Source: Pleomorphomonas koreensis DSM 23070 (GTDB lineage Bacteria > Pseudomonadota > Alphaproteobacteria > Rhizobiales > Pleomorphomonadaceae). Taken from it: DNA of 64,000 nt. A program made the translations under genes and the position numbers. The notes under the pieces are model-generated. The model was not told the DNA's origin and searched no databases. It saw only the letters and a list, made by a program, of their open reading frames with translations. This document shows, piece after piece, positions 45,936 through 54,339 of the stretch; the first letter of the stretch is position 1; each line of letters begins with the position of its first letter. The stretch lies in assembly GCF_000425185.1 (NCBI RefSeq), contig NZ_AULH01000007.1:62001-126000 (forward strand), given 5' to 3'.

Positions 45936-47831
45936 GTGAGCAAAGAACCGCAGGCCGGCATCAAGGGCATCCGCGCCGCTTACATGGACAGCGTGAAAAT
46001 GCTGTCAGCACGCGCCGAAATCGTCGATCCCGACCCTAGCGAGCCGCGCGACGGCGTCGAGCCCGGCCGATGGGCGAGCAAGCCGCGCATCAGCACGGTA
46101 CCGCCGCACTGTCCGGTGCAGGTGGTCGGCCACGACGGCGAGGTCACCTACGTGGTCTCGGCCGCCGGCCAGCTTTTCGAGGTCAAGACGTGGGACGCGA
46201 CGACGCTCTACAAGCTGTTCGCGCCCTACGGCAATTATCTCTGGTGGGCGTGGCCGCGCATGTCCAAGCCCAAGACGGACGATGCCGGCGACGTCGTCGA
46301 GCCGAGCCGCATCAACGGCCTCGAGGTGGCCGAGGCGGCGCAATGCCTGATTAACGAGGGCGCCAGGCGCGGCATGTTCGACCCGGCCGAGAGCCATCGG
46401 GGGCGCGGCGGCTGGAAAGACGCCCGGACCGGCGACTTCGTGTGGCATTCCGGCCAATTTCTCTGGCGCGTCAACGGCCGGAAACTGGAGGCGAGCATGC
46501 CGGGGCTCGACGGCGACGTGCTCTATACCCGCCAGCCCGACACCATCCACCCGTGGCCCGAGCCGGTGGATTTCGAGGATTCGCCTGCCACCAAGCTGCT
46601 CGACGGCCTGAAGACGTCCAACTGGGAGCGGCCGGGGCTAGATCCGCTGCTTGTTGTCGGCTGGTTCATGTCCGGTTTCATGGGCGCGGCCGTGGATCAG
46701 CGGCCGATCGTGTTCACGACCGGCGGGCATGGTGCCGGTAAGACATTCCTTCAGGGTATCCTGCGCGAAATCTTCCGCAAGGTGGCCTATACCTCTGCCA
46801 ACTCGACGGCGGCGGCGATCTATCAAAAGCTCAAGCGCGACAGCCGACCGGTGATCATTGATGAGTTGGAGAGCAAGGCGGGCGACAGCCGCGCCACGGC
46901 GGTGATCGAGCTGGCGCGCATCGCCTATTCCGGCGACAGCCTCGACCGCGGCGGCCAGAACCACGACGGCGTGTCGTTCATCTGCCGTTCGGCTTTTTTT
47001 CTGTCGGCGATCAACGCGCCGGCGATGATGCCGCAGGACAAGAGCCGCATGGCCATTCTCAATCTCTCGCGGCTCGACAAGGCGTCGCGCGCCCGCGCGC
47101 TCGAAAAGCCGGTGCACATAGGCATGCACGACGGCCGCATGCTGCTGCGCCAGGTGATGGACGGCTGGCGGGAGTTTCGCGACCGGCTGCTGCCGATGTG
47201 GCGCGTCGGCCTGCTCAAGGCGGGCATGAGCGACCGGCACGCCGACACCTACGGCACGCTCTTGGCCTGCTGCGAGCTGGCCGTGGGGCCGCTCGCCATG
47301 GAGGAGTGCGGCCTCAAGGTGACCGACCCCGAAGCGCTGGCCGCCACGATCATGGAGGCAACCGAAGCTGAACGGGCCGAGCAGGTGGACAACTGGATGG
47401 CCTGCATCATCCGGCTGCTGTCGTCATCGATCGAAGCGTGGCGCGGCGGCGAAAAGCCGACCGTGGGCGGCGTTCTCGAAGACCTGATGGCTACCGGCCA
47501 GTTCGAGCCCGAAGCCCGCCAGAAGCTCGCCTGTGCCGGCGTGGGGCTGATCGACAAGGGCAAGGTATGCCAGGGTTACGCGCTGGCAGTGCCGCCGACG
47601 GGGCCGGCGCTGTCGCGCATCTTCGCCGACACGGAATGGCACGACGGCGTCTGGTTCAATGCGCTCAAGCAGGCGCCGGCCGACGTGGTGCTGCGCGGCA
47701 AGGCGCTGGTGGTCGAGGACGGCGGCAAGGCGAAGGACCGGGCCGTGGTGAAGATCAACGGCGTGTCGCAGCGGTGCCTGGTAATCGACCTGACGCGATT
47801 CGACGAGATGATGAGCGGGGTGGATACCTGA
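45936..47831 (+). CDS. P-loop ATPase/helicase-like replication protein
   Basis: 631 residues, GTG start. Walker A GGHGAGKT (about 263-270) and Walker B PVIIDELES (about 304-312) with a following NQNHDG-type sensor region and SAFFLSAINAP, as in phage and plasmid primase/helicase proteins of the D5/virulence-associated type. An N-terminal region (1-250) reads like a primase-polymerase accessory region but catalytic motifs are not clear. With the toprim protein it probably forms the phage replication module. Confidence 0.72.
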   Translation: MSKEPQAGIKGIRAAYMDSVKMLSARAEIVDPDPSEPRDGVEPGRWASKPRISTVPPHCPVQVVGHDGEVTYVVSAAGQLFEVKTWDATTLYKLFAPYGNYLWWAWPRMSKPKTDDAGDVVEPSRINGLEVAEAAQCLINEGARRGMFDPAESHRGRGGWKDARTGDFVWHSGQFLWRVNGRKLEASMPGLDGDVLYTRQPDTIHPWPEPVDFEDSPATKLLDGLKTSNWERPGLDPLLVVGWFMSGFMGAAVDQRPIVFTTGGHGAGKTFLQGILREIFRKVAYTSANSTAAAIYQKLKRDSRPVIIDELESKAGDSRATAVIELARIAYSGDSLDRGGQNHDGVSFICRSAFFLSAINAPAMMPQDKSRMAILNLSRLDKASRARALEKPVHIGMHDGRMLLRQVMDGWREFRDRLLPMWRVGLLKAGMSDRHADTYGTLLACCELAVGPLAMEECGLKVTDPEALAATIMEATEAERAEQVDNWMACIIRLLSSSIEAWRGGEKPTVGGVLEDLMATGQFEPEARQKLACAGVGLIDKGKVCQGYALAVPPTGPALSRIFADTEWHDGVWFNALKQAPADVVLRGKALVVEDGGKAKDRAVVKINGVSQRCLVIDLTRFDEMMSGVDT

Positions 47832-47880
47832 CATCCGGCTGTCAGTTGTTCGCTTTTCGTTCTCATGAAACAATGCCGGG

Positions 47881-48405
47881 ATGGAATCTCGGTCGATTGT
47901 CCTCGATGTCACATTCAGGGCCGCGCTGGCCGATCGCTGGGAACATCTGGAGATCCGGTGCGATGCCTGCGACGTGACCGTGCGCTATGGCGTGCAGGCC
48001 CTGCGCACCCGCACCCGGCATCGCGTCGTATCCGACCTGGTGGCGCACCTGCGGTGCCGCATCTGCGGGGCGGCGCCGACGTCCGTCCACCTGGTGCGGA
48101 CGCACGAGGACGTGGACCCCTTCAAGTTCCTGCCCTTCCGCGTTGAAGAATGGACCCACGACGGCCGGCAGGTAGAGACCATGAAGGCGGCCTGCGGCAG
48201 CGTGACGGCCGGCTGGGCGGCCTATCATGTGGTGGTGGCCGACAATCCCGGGCGGCACGTGACGCTCCGCATCGGCTCCTACTTGCTGGCCAGCACGCGG
48301 CCAGAGCCGCCGCCCGAGCCCCCGAGTAACGTCACCCAATTGCCTGCGCGAAAGCACGGCACTATTCGGCCGGCGCGCCGTCGGGCGCGGATCGCCCCGT
48401 TCTAG
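47881..48405 (+). CDS. Zinc-finger phage protein
   Basis: 174 residues. Two Cys pairs, C-D-A-C (about 26-29) and C-R-I-C (about 59-62), can bind one zinc. The C-terminal half is basic with a PPPEPP linker and RPARRRARIAPF tail. Function unknown; a late regulator or nucleic-acid-binding role is possible. Followed by a 450-base non-coding region. Confidence 0.6.
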   Translation: MESRSIVLDVTFRAALADRWEHLEIRCDACDVTVRYGVQALRTRTRHRVVSDLVAHLRCRICGAAPTSVHLVRTHEDVDPFKFLPFRVEEWTHDGRQVETMKAACGSVTAGWAAYHVVVADNPGRHVTLRIGSYLLASTRPEPPPEPPSNVTQLPARKHGTIRPARRRARIAPF

Positions 48406-48861
48406 GCCCCATTTCGCCAAACCCGACACCCGCCCTCGCTCCATTGACCGTCAGCACTCAACGGTACTCTCGTTCCACCCCGGAACCCAATTGTTACAAG
48501 GCGCTCGCGCGGCGCGGCTTAAGTCATTGATCTTCATCAGCCTTGGCGCTCCGCGCCGTGCGAGCACTCAATAAGGGCGACCAGCGCGGAGACTTGGGTT
48601 GCAGCCCGATGGGGGCGGGGACGGTTACGGAAGTTACGGGCAGTTACGCCTGATGTAACCGGAAGATCAAGGAAAATCAAAGACTTGTGGCGGTTACGGA
48701 AGTTACGGCGATTTGGTCACGTACGCGCGCGCGATCACACACGCGAATTGATGGATGTAACCTCGTAACCTTCGTAACCTTATGTATAACTTATTGTTAT
48801 GATTGAGGTTGGCGGTTACGGATCGGGTTACAGCGCGGTTACGAGCGGCGGGAATAAAATA
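48406..48861. other. 456-base non-coding region before late genes
   Basis: No convincing gene. The first 200 bases show no clear signal. The second half holds the GTTAC/GTAAC cluster, an alternating purine-pyrimidine run ACGCGCGCGCG (about 48723-48733), and TATGTATAACTTATTGTTATG (in two parts, 48781-48801), an AT-rich stretch that may include a late promoter -10. Confidence 0.55.
48624..48843. repeat. Cluster of twelve GTTAC/GTAAC motifs
   Basis: GTTAC occurs at about 48624, 48633, 48643, 48694, 48702, 48814, 48827 and 48838; GTAAC at 48655, 48756, 48765 and 48774. Several are spaced 9-10 bases apart (GTTACGGAAGTTACGG twice; CGTAACCTTCGTAACC inverted), which fits binding on one DNA face. Probably a regulator binding or replication-origin element. 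Confidence 0.72.
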
Positions 48862-49551
48862 ATGGTCACGGGCGCAAATGACGGCAAAGAGGGGCGTCGA
48901 GAGGCACACACGGGGGCGGAAATCGCCGGAAATCCGCCGCTTCCGGCCGGCGAGGTCGATCCTCGGCCGCTGGCCGACGCCTTGAAGGCGGCGCTCGAAG
49001 CCGAGGCCGGCCACCAGCCCGGCCTGTTCGACGATGATGAGCCGGAGCTTCCCGAGACGCTGCCGATCGGCGGGGCGCGATCCCGCCTCGATGCCCAGAG
49101 GGGGCGGGGACGGCCGCTCGGCGCCGGCAACAAGCGGTCCGAGCTGCTGCGCGAGCAGCTGCTTAAGCTGGGGTTCGCCCATCCGCTGGTGACGCTGGCG
49201 ACTATCGCGTCGTCGACGCCTGACGAGGTGGCGGCCGAGATGGTCGGCGGCGTGGCCAACCTTGCCGCCCTGCCGCGCAAGCTGCGGGTCGATGTCGGCA
49301 AGGCTGCGGTCAAGGCGATCTCGGATGCAGCCGACCGGCTGGCGCCCTACTTCGAGAGCAAGCGGCCCCAGCAGATCGACGTCCAGACGGATGCCCGGCA
49401 CCTGTTCGTGGTCGGCCGCATCGACGCGACGGCGCCCGGATCTGCGGCACTGTCGATCGGCGGCGAAAACGGAAATCCATTTGTTATTCAAGAGGTTAGC
49501 GAAATCGACGCCGTGCGCACTCCTAGCGATGGTGCGCACGATAAAGACTAG
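48862..49551 (+). CDS. Putative terminase small subunit
   Basis: About 229 residues. GRPLGAGNKRSELLREQLLKLG followed by HPLVTLATIASSTPDEVAAEM is a basic helical region as in small-terminase-like proteins; the gene precedes the large terminase. The call rests mostly on position. ATG 48862 is preferred because the frame upstream to ATG 48799 would translate part of the GTTAC cluster. Confidence 0.55.
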   Translation: MVTGANDGKEGRREAHTGAEIAGNPPLPAGEVDPRPLADALKAALEAEAGHQPGLFDDDEPELPETLPIGGARSRLDAQRGRGRPLGAGNKRSELLREQLLKLGFAHPLVTLATIASSTPDEVAAEMVGGVANLAALPRKLRVDVGKAAVKAISDAADRLAPYFESKRPQQIDVQTDARHLFVVGRIDATAPGSAALSIGGENGNPFVIQEVSEIDAVRTPSDGAHDKD

Positions 49552-49869
49552 AGCGTTGATATAGCTCGCGAAACGGCTATGAGCGCGCTGATTGAAAATC
49601 AGTTGCCTTGGCCGATGGCGCCGCCTGGCCGCGCCAGTCCGGCAGTCCGGCGCCGCCCCGGCGACCGCCACCCCACCACCACCCCTCGCGCGCGTGCGCC
49701 TGCGCGCGAGCATTTTCAAAAACGCGCGCCCGCCCCTGCCTGTACGGGGGTGCGCTGTCACACACACCGGCCTCCCGGCGGCAATTGAGGCGGAACGCGG
49801 CGACTTACCCTCGAGCCATGGGACAAGGGCGCGGGATTTCCCGCCCTGCCACCGAACCGGGCGCGGGGC
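49552..49869. other. 318-base gap before terminase with GC hairpin
   Basis: No gene seen; the short ORFs here are low-complexity Arg/Pro/Ala. CTCGCGCG (49685-49692) pairs with CGCGCGAG (49703-49710) and is followed by CATTTTC, a possible terminator or RNA structure. A TGATTGAAAATCA hairpin at about 49588-49601 resembles a Phe anticodon arm but lacks the rest of a tRNA. Confidence 0.5.
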
Positions 49870-51453
49870 ATGGCCGACAGCAAATTCAACCTTCACCAGT
49901 TCGAACCGCCGGGGCCGGTGGGCGCCGCGTTCCTGACCTCGCTGTCGCCGCTTTCCGTGATCATGGGGCCGGCGGGATCGGGCAAGACGGTGGTGTCGGC
50001 CTACCGCGGGCCGCTGCTCGCCTCGCACTTCGCGCCGATCTGCCGGGACGGCGTGATCCGGGTGAAACAGGCGACGATCCGCGACACCTATCGCGACCTC
50101 GCCCGCACCTGCCTCGCCACCTGGCACGAGTTCTTCCCGCCAGACGGGCCGCTGACCAAGAAGGGCGGCTACGAGGGCGGCCAGGACCGGCCGATCAAGC
50201 ACACGCTGACATGGGAGACGATCCGCGACGGCTGCCGGGTGCCGGTCGAGTTCGTCATGCAGTTCGGCGCGATCGGCGACGCCAACATCGAAAGCTTCAT
50301 CAAGGGCTACGAGCTCACCTACGGTTGGGGCAACGAGTGCGATTTGCTGGACATCCGGGTGCTGCCGCTCCTTTTGCAGCGCACGGGGCGCTATCCGCGC
50401 GTTGCCGACATCCATCCGCTGGAACTTCAGCGGCTCCGGCCCGTCGTCGAACAGCAGTTCGCGGCGATGGGAACGAAGCTCGAGGACGGGGAGATCGCCC
50501 TGCCGCGCATGGTGTGGGGCGACATGAACCCGCCGGACATCGGGCACGAGCTGCACCGCGTACTGGTGAAGGAAAAGGCGAAGAATCCCGGCTGGGCCTT
50601 CTTCAAGCAGCCGGGCGGCCTCAGCCGCGACGCCGAGAACCGCAAGGGCAAGCCCCGGTCGAGCTACGAGCTCGAAGCGCGGACCATGAACGAGTATGAC
50701 GTGCGCCGCTATGTGCACGGCGAGTTCGGGTGGACGCGGGACGGCAAGCCGGTCTACCCGGAGTTCCGCGAACAGGAGATGGTGGCCGACCAGCCGCTCG
50801 ACCCCATTCCGGGCCTGCCGATCGGCCTCGGCCTCGATGCCGGCGGTTCGCCTGCCTGCGGCATAGGCCAGTTCCCGCCGAACGGCCAGATGCGCATGCT
50901 GGCGGAAATCTGCTGCGATCCCGGCACCGGCCCGAGCCGGTTTTCGGAAATGATCCTGGAAGTCCTGTTGACGCGCTTCCGCGGATTTGCGGTGTCGGAA
51001 GCCTTCGGAGATCCAGCGGCGTTCATGGGCAAGATGTACGAGAACGACCAGCTCGCCTACATGGAGATGGTCGCCCGCGCCCTCAACGTGAACATCATGC
51101 CGACCTACACCAACGAGGTGGGCGTGCGGCACGAGGCGGTGCGCTGGTATCTCGGCGCGCCGATCGACGCCGTCACGCCGCGCCTTCTGATCGATCCGCG
51201 CTGCGAGCGGACCATCGGCGGCTTCGCGGCGCACTACAAGCTGACCAAGCAGGCGACCAGCGGCGCAACCGACCGGGTGTTCGTGGCGAAGAACGAGTAC
51301 AGCCACATCCATGACGGCTGGCAATACCTCTGCCTCGGCCATCGCGGCCGGGCGGCGGTGATCAAGGACGGCGCCCAACTGGGGCGGCCCGCCAACGTGG
51401 TGTCGATCAAGCAGCACGTCGCCAGGACGGACTTCGACGTGTTCTCGGTGTGA
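49870..51453 (+). CDS. terL: Terminase large subunit
   Basis: 527 residues. DNA-packaging motor: Walker A GPAGSGKT (33-40), ATPase domain to about 230, then an RNase H-like nuclease domain whose first Asp is probably in GLGLDAGGSPACG (about 317). Podovirus-type arrangement upstream of portal. GGGGC precedes the ATG; no clear Shine-Dalgarno. The gene ends 36 bases before the phage tRNA. Confidence 0.85.
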   Translation: MADSKFNLHQFEPPGPVGAAFLTSLSPLSVIMGPAGSGKTVVSAYRGPLLASHFAPICRDGVIRVKQATIRDTYRDLARTCLATWHEFFPPDGPLTKKGGYEGGQDRPIKHTLTWETIRDGCRVPVEFVMQFGAIGDANIESFIKGYELTYGWGNECDLLDIRVLPLLLQRTGRYPRVADIHPLELQRLRPVVEQQFAAMGTKLEDGEIALPRMVWGDMNPPDIGHELHRVLVKEKAKNPGWAFFKQPGGLSRDAENRKGKPRSSYELEARTMNEYDVRRYVHGEFGWTRDGKPVYPEFREQEMVADQPLDPIPGLPIGLGLDAGGSPACGIGQFPPNGQMRMLAEICCDPGTGPSRFSEMILEVLLTRFRGFAVSEAFGDPAAFMGKMYENDQLAYMEMVARALNVNIMPTYTNEVGVRHEAVRWYLGAPIDAVTPRLLIDPRCERTIGGFAAHYKLTKQATSGATDRVFVAKNEYSHIHDGWQYLCLGHRGRAAVIKDGAQLGRPANVVSIKQHVARTDFDVFSV

Positions 51454-51489
51454 GCAATTCACGGCCGCCGGGCGGTGCGATTCTTCCTC

Positions 51490-51565
51490 GGCGGCGTAGA
51501 GCAGCGGATAGCTCGGTGGGTTCATACCCCGCAGGTCGGAGGTTCGAATCCTCCCGCCGCAACCA
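51490..51565 (+). tRNA. Phage tRNA-Met(CAT), initiator-like
   Basis: Complete 76-base cloverleaf with encoded CCA. Acceptor GGCGGCG/CGCCGCA, D-arm GAGC/GCTC, anticodon arm GTGGG-TTCATAC-CCCGC, T-arm GGAGG-TTCGAAT-CCTCC. Three initiator hallmarks are present: unpaired 1-72 (G-A), A11-U24, and three G-C pairs (29-31/39-41) above the anticodon loop. It differs from standard bacterial tRNA-fMet in having T32 and C38. Located inside the late operon, 14 bases before the Acb2/Tad1-like gene. Confidence 0.92.
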
Positions 51566-51578
51566 TGCAGGAGGTATC

Positions 51579-51977
51579 ATGACCGAACACAAAGGCCTTC
51601 CGGTTGCCGGCTACCAGCCGCAGAGCGGCGAGAAGGTTGCCATCGTCAACGACAACAAGGAACTCGAAGAACGGGTTCTTCGGAAGATCGACGCGATGAA
51701 GAACTCGGCCTCGGAAGTCGGATTCGATGGCCGCTGGCTCGCCATCGCGGCGACGCAGATCGAACTGGGATTCATGGCGCTCAATCGTGCTGTTTTCCGG
51801 CCCGGCCGCGTCGACCTGCCCGACGATCATGCCGACGACATCGCCGATCTGAAGGCCAGCAACGAGCGCATGGCCGACATCCTGTCGAGCATCCGCAACC
51901 GCTTCGGCCTCGCCGACAACGAATCGATCCTCGAAAGGATCGACGGCCTGCTGCCGGTCGCCAAGCCCCAGACGTGA
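51579..51977 (+). CDS. Acb2/Tad1-like cyclic-nucleotide sponge (putative anti-defence protein)
   Basis: 132 residues. The layout matches the Acb2/Tad1 hairpin family as I recall it: an N-terminal GYQP segment (11-14), a charged helix ELEERVLRKIDAM (28-40), then D-x-RWLAIAATQIELGFM with ALNRAVFRP (50-75), the conserved helix that lines the ligand pocket. Such proteins bind cyclic oligonucleotides and so block CBASS or Thoeris. A 55-residue C-terminal helical extension (DDIADLKASNERMADIL onward) is unusual. AGGAGGT sits 4 bases before the ATG. Not confirmed by search. Confidence 0.6.
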   Translation: MTEHKGLPVAGYQPQSGEKVAIVNDNKELEERVLRKIDAMKNSASEVGFDGRWLAIAATQIELGFMALNRAVFRPGRVDLPDDHADDIADLKASNERMADILSSIRNRFGLADNESILERIDGLLPVAKPQT

Positions 51978-52050
51978 AGCAATACCCCGAGAGAGGGGCG
52001 GCGATCGAAATCGGCGAGGCATCCGGCCAAGCCCGCCGCCCCGCCAGGCA

Positions 52051-52087
52051 GCCCCGTCCGGTCCCGCCGGGCGGGGCATTTTCTTTG
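52051..52087 (+). terminator. Intrinsic terminator after tRNA/Acb2-like cassette
   Basis: GCCCCGTCCGG (52051-52061) pairs with CCGGGCGGGGC (52067-52077), one T-G pair, followed by ATTTTCTTT. Terminates or attenuates transcription leaving the inserted cassette. Confidence 0.82.
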
Positions 52088-52096
52088 GAGGCCATC

Positions 52097-52558
52097 ATGC
52101 TGCGCGTCGTCATGCCCGCCCCGCCGTCGGCCGTGCTGGAAGTGGCGCCGCCGTTCGCCCGTCTCCGTGGGCGGCTCCTCGCGCAGGGGCGCGCGAGCGA
52201 GACGGCGGCGATCTTCGACGGTGACGAGCTGCTGGTGGTGGCGATGATCATGGCCGTCGACGCCGAACGCGAACTCTGCCTCGGCTTTTCCTCGCGTGCA
52301 CGCGCACGCATGCGAGAGCTGGTCCGCCTCTGCCACTCAACGATGCTCGCCTACGCCGACAATGGCGTCACGGTGATGGTGTCCGTCCTGCCCGAGAACC
52401 GACAGGGGCGCCGTATGGCGCATCTGGCCGGCTTCGTGGCGGATCCGGACCATCCCCGCAAGATGGTTTTCAGAGGAAGCGGCCATGTCGATCTTCGGAA
52501 ATTCGAGCGCGTCGGCGGACGCGGAGAAAAGCCGGAAGCTGCAACAGATCAGCAATGA
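52097..52558 (+). CDS. GNAT-like phage protein
   Basis: 153 residues. The segment VMVSVLPENRQGRRMAHLAGF (in parts, about 92-114) resembles the AcCoA-binding half of small phage GNAT-fold proteins often found before the portal gene; a catalytic role is unproven. GGAGG six bases before ATG 52097 sets the start; the frame extends upstream through the terminator. It overlaps the next ORF by 74 bases. Confidence 0.58.
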   Translation: MLRVVMPAPPSAVLEVAPPFARLRGRLLAQGRASETAAIFDGDELLVVAMIMAVDAERELCLGFSSRARARMRELVRLCHSTMLAYADNGVTVMVSVLPENRQGRRMAHLAGFVADPDHPRKMVFRGSGHVDLRKFERVGGRGEKPEAATDQQ

Positions 52559-52694
52559 CCGGCAAATCTCATCGACGCAGGCCGAGGAACAGCGCGTGTC
52601 GCCCAGCCGCAAGGCGCCGCGCGGCCGGCGGCTGTTCACGACCGACGTCAATTCGTCGCTTCCCACGACGTTCGGCGGGGGCACCGCGTCATGA
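52485..52694 (+). CDS. Small phage protein upstream of portal
   Basis: 69 residues (MSIFGNSSASADAEKSRKLQ...), polar, with RGRRLFTTDVNSSLPTTFGGG at the C-terminus (in parts). Short proteins of this kind commonly precede podovirus portal genes. Overlaps the preceding ORF by 74 bases and the portal start by four. Confidence 0.6.
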   Translation: MSIFGNSSASADAEKSRKLQQISNDRQISSTQAEEQRVSPSRKAPRGRRLFTTDVNSSLPTTFGGGTAS

Positions 52695-54262
52695 GCGAGG
52701 CCGACGTTCTCGCCCAGAAGAAGAAGGCCGACAAGGTGTGGTCCGACCGGGCGCCGTGGGATTCGCTCTACCGCGAGGCCTACGAATACGCCATCCCGCA
52801 GCGGCGGCCGTCCGGTCAGAACCAGACGAAACGGCTCGCCGACAAGATATTCGACATGACGGCCTGCATGTCGTCGATGTATTTCGCCGGCAGCCTGCAA
52901 CGTGACCTGTTTCCCGCCGGCAAGGCGTCGATCATCCTCGAATCCGGTCCAGTGGCGCGATCCGCGTTCAGCGCCGGCGGCGTGGCCGTACTCGACCGGC
53001 ATCTTGGCGCCATAGCCAACCGCATCCAACCGTTCTTCCTGACCGGTGACTGGGACACCGCGGTGCACGAGGCTTGCATCGATCTCGGTGTCGGCAGCGG
53101 CGCCGTCATCCCGGTGAAGGGCACGCGGGATAACCCGCTGTCCTTCGTGACGCCGCCTTTCGATGACCTCGCCATGCGGTGCGATATGTTCGGGCGGGTG
53201 AACTTCGTGTCGTGGCTACAGTCCCTGTTGCCCGATGAGATCATGGAAGGGTTTCCGGATGGCCGGTTCGACAAGGAGTTCCGCGACAAGGCGGTGAACC
53301 GGGCATCGACGCCGATCCGGCTCTATCAGGATTTCTTCGTGCTGCCGGGCGGGCGGCGCTGGCGGATGGTCGCCTATACTGAAGGCGCCAAGGACTTTCA
53401 CGTCGTGCAGGAGAGCCGCACCAAGCCGCTCGCAACGCCGCGATATTATCGCGTGCCCGGCGAGGCCTATGGGCGCGGACCACTTCTGCTCGCCCTGCCG
53501 TCGATCAAGACGCTGAACAAGGCGCAGGAACTAGCGCTGAAATCGGCTGCAATCCAGATGCTCGGCATCTGGGGCTACCGCGCCGGTGGCACGTTCAACC
53601 CCGATACGGCCAGCGTCCAGCCCGGCGCCTTCTGGGCGATGCAATCGACGGGCGGCATGCTCGGGCCGGACGTACAGCGCATCGACCCGGCCAACGGCCG
53701 CCTCGAAGTCGCCAAGATGGTGATCGGCGACTTGCAGCAGCAGATCAAGCAGGCGCTCTATGACATGCGACTGCCGGAAGAACAGGGCACGCCCAGATCG
53801 GCGTCGGAGATTGCCGCGCGGCTGCAACAGAAGGCTGAAACGCATATCGGCGCCTTCGGTCGCCTCACGCGCGAGATCATGCCGGTGATCGTGCCGCGCG
53901 CCGCCGAAATCCTCTACGATTTCGGCATCCTGTCGTCGCCTCTCAACGTCGACGAGTTCCTGATTTCCTGCTCCGTCCGGAGCCCGATGCAGGCGGCGAT
54001 GAACGCCGACGACATGCAGTCGATCGCATCTTATCTCGAATTTGCCCAAGCGATCGTCGGCCAGCCGAACGTCAAGTATTACGCCGACCTCGACAAGGTG
54101 ATGGAGCTGGTCCGCAAGGGCTTCCAGATCCCGCAGAGCGTCGTGCCGGACGAACAGAAGGTTGCCGCCATGCGCCAGCAGGACGCGGCGCAGCAGGCCA
54201 TCGCCGCCGCCATGCAGGCGGGCGGCATCGACCCTACCAAGGTCACGCAACAGGCAGCTTAG
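52691..54262 (+). CDS. Portal (head-tail connector) protein
   Basis: 523 residues, T7 gp8-like. Features: start DRAPWDSLYREAYEYAIPQR, MSSMYFAGSLQRDLFP, GRGPLLLALPSIKTLNKAQ and the C-terminal QALYDMRLPEEQGTPRSASEI, characteristic of head-tail connector proteins (PF12236-type). Forms the dodecameric vertex through which DNA is packaged. Coupled to the previous gene. Confidence 0.87.
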   Translation: MSEADVLAQKKKADKVWSDRAPWDSLYREAYEYAIPQRRPSGQNQTKRLADKIFDMTACMSSMYFAGSLQRDLFPAGKASIILESGPVARSAFSAGGVAVLDRHLGAIANRIQPFFLTGDWDTAVHEACIDLGVGSGAVIPVKGTRDNPLSFVTPPFDDLAMRCDMFGRVNFVSWLQSLLPDEIMEGFPDGRFDKEFRDKAVNRASTPIRLYQDFFVLPGGRRWRMVAYTEGAKDFHVVQESRTKPLATPRYYRVPGEAYGRGPLLLALPSIKTLNKAQELALKSAAIQMLGIWGYRAGGTFNPDTASVQPGAFWAMQSTGGMLGPDVQRIDPANGRLEVAKMVIGDLQQQIKQALYDMRLPEEQGTPRSASEIAARLQQKAETHIGAFGRLTREIMPVIVPRAAEILYDFGILSSPLNVDEFLISCSVRSPMQAAMNADDMQSIASYLEFAQAIVGQPNVKYYADLDKVMELVRKGFQIPQSVVPDEQKVAAMRQQDAAQQAIAAAMQAGGIDPTKVTQQAA

Positions 54263-54272
54263 GAGATGAATC

Positions 54273-54335
54273 ATGCCGTATTACCGAAAAAAGCCAGTGG
54301 TCATCGAGCCCGCTTCAGTCCCGGCCGAGAGCTGA
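54273..54335 (+). pseudogene. 20-codon remnant of an RKKPVVIEA-type phage protein
   Basis: The ORF reads MPYYRKKPVVIEPASVPAES then TGA. The first 12 residues match the start of a widespread phage protein family (RKKPVVIEA...) normally about 100 residues long; the rest is missing. GGAGATG precedes the ATG. It may be a decayed gene or a small leader. Confidence 0.5.
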
Positions 54336-54339
54336 CGCC

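Noticed and set aside
49555-49640. tRNA-Phe-like element (TGATTGAAAATCA arm with GCTC/GAGC pair before it)
   Set aside because: No acceptor stem or TTCRANN T-arm could be formed on either strand, so it is not annotated as a tRNA.
48703-51525. 940-codon minus-strand ORF opposite terminase
   Set aside because: Overlaps terminase, tRNA and GTTAC region on the wrong strand; no recognisable protein features.
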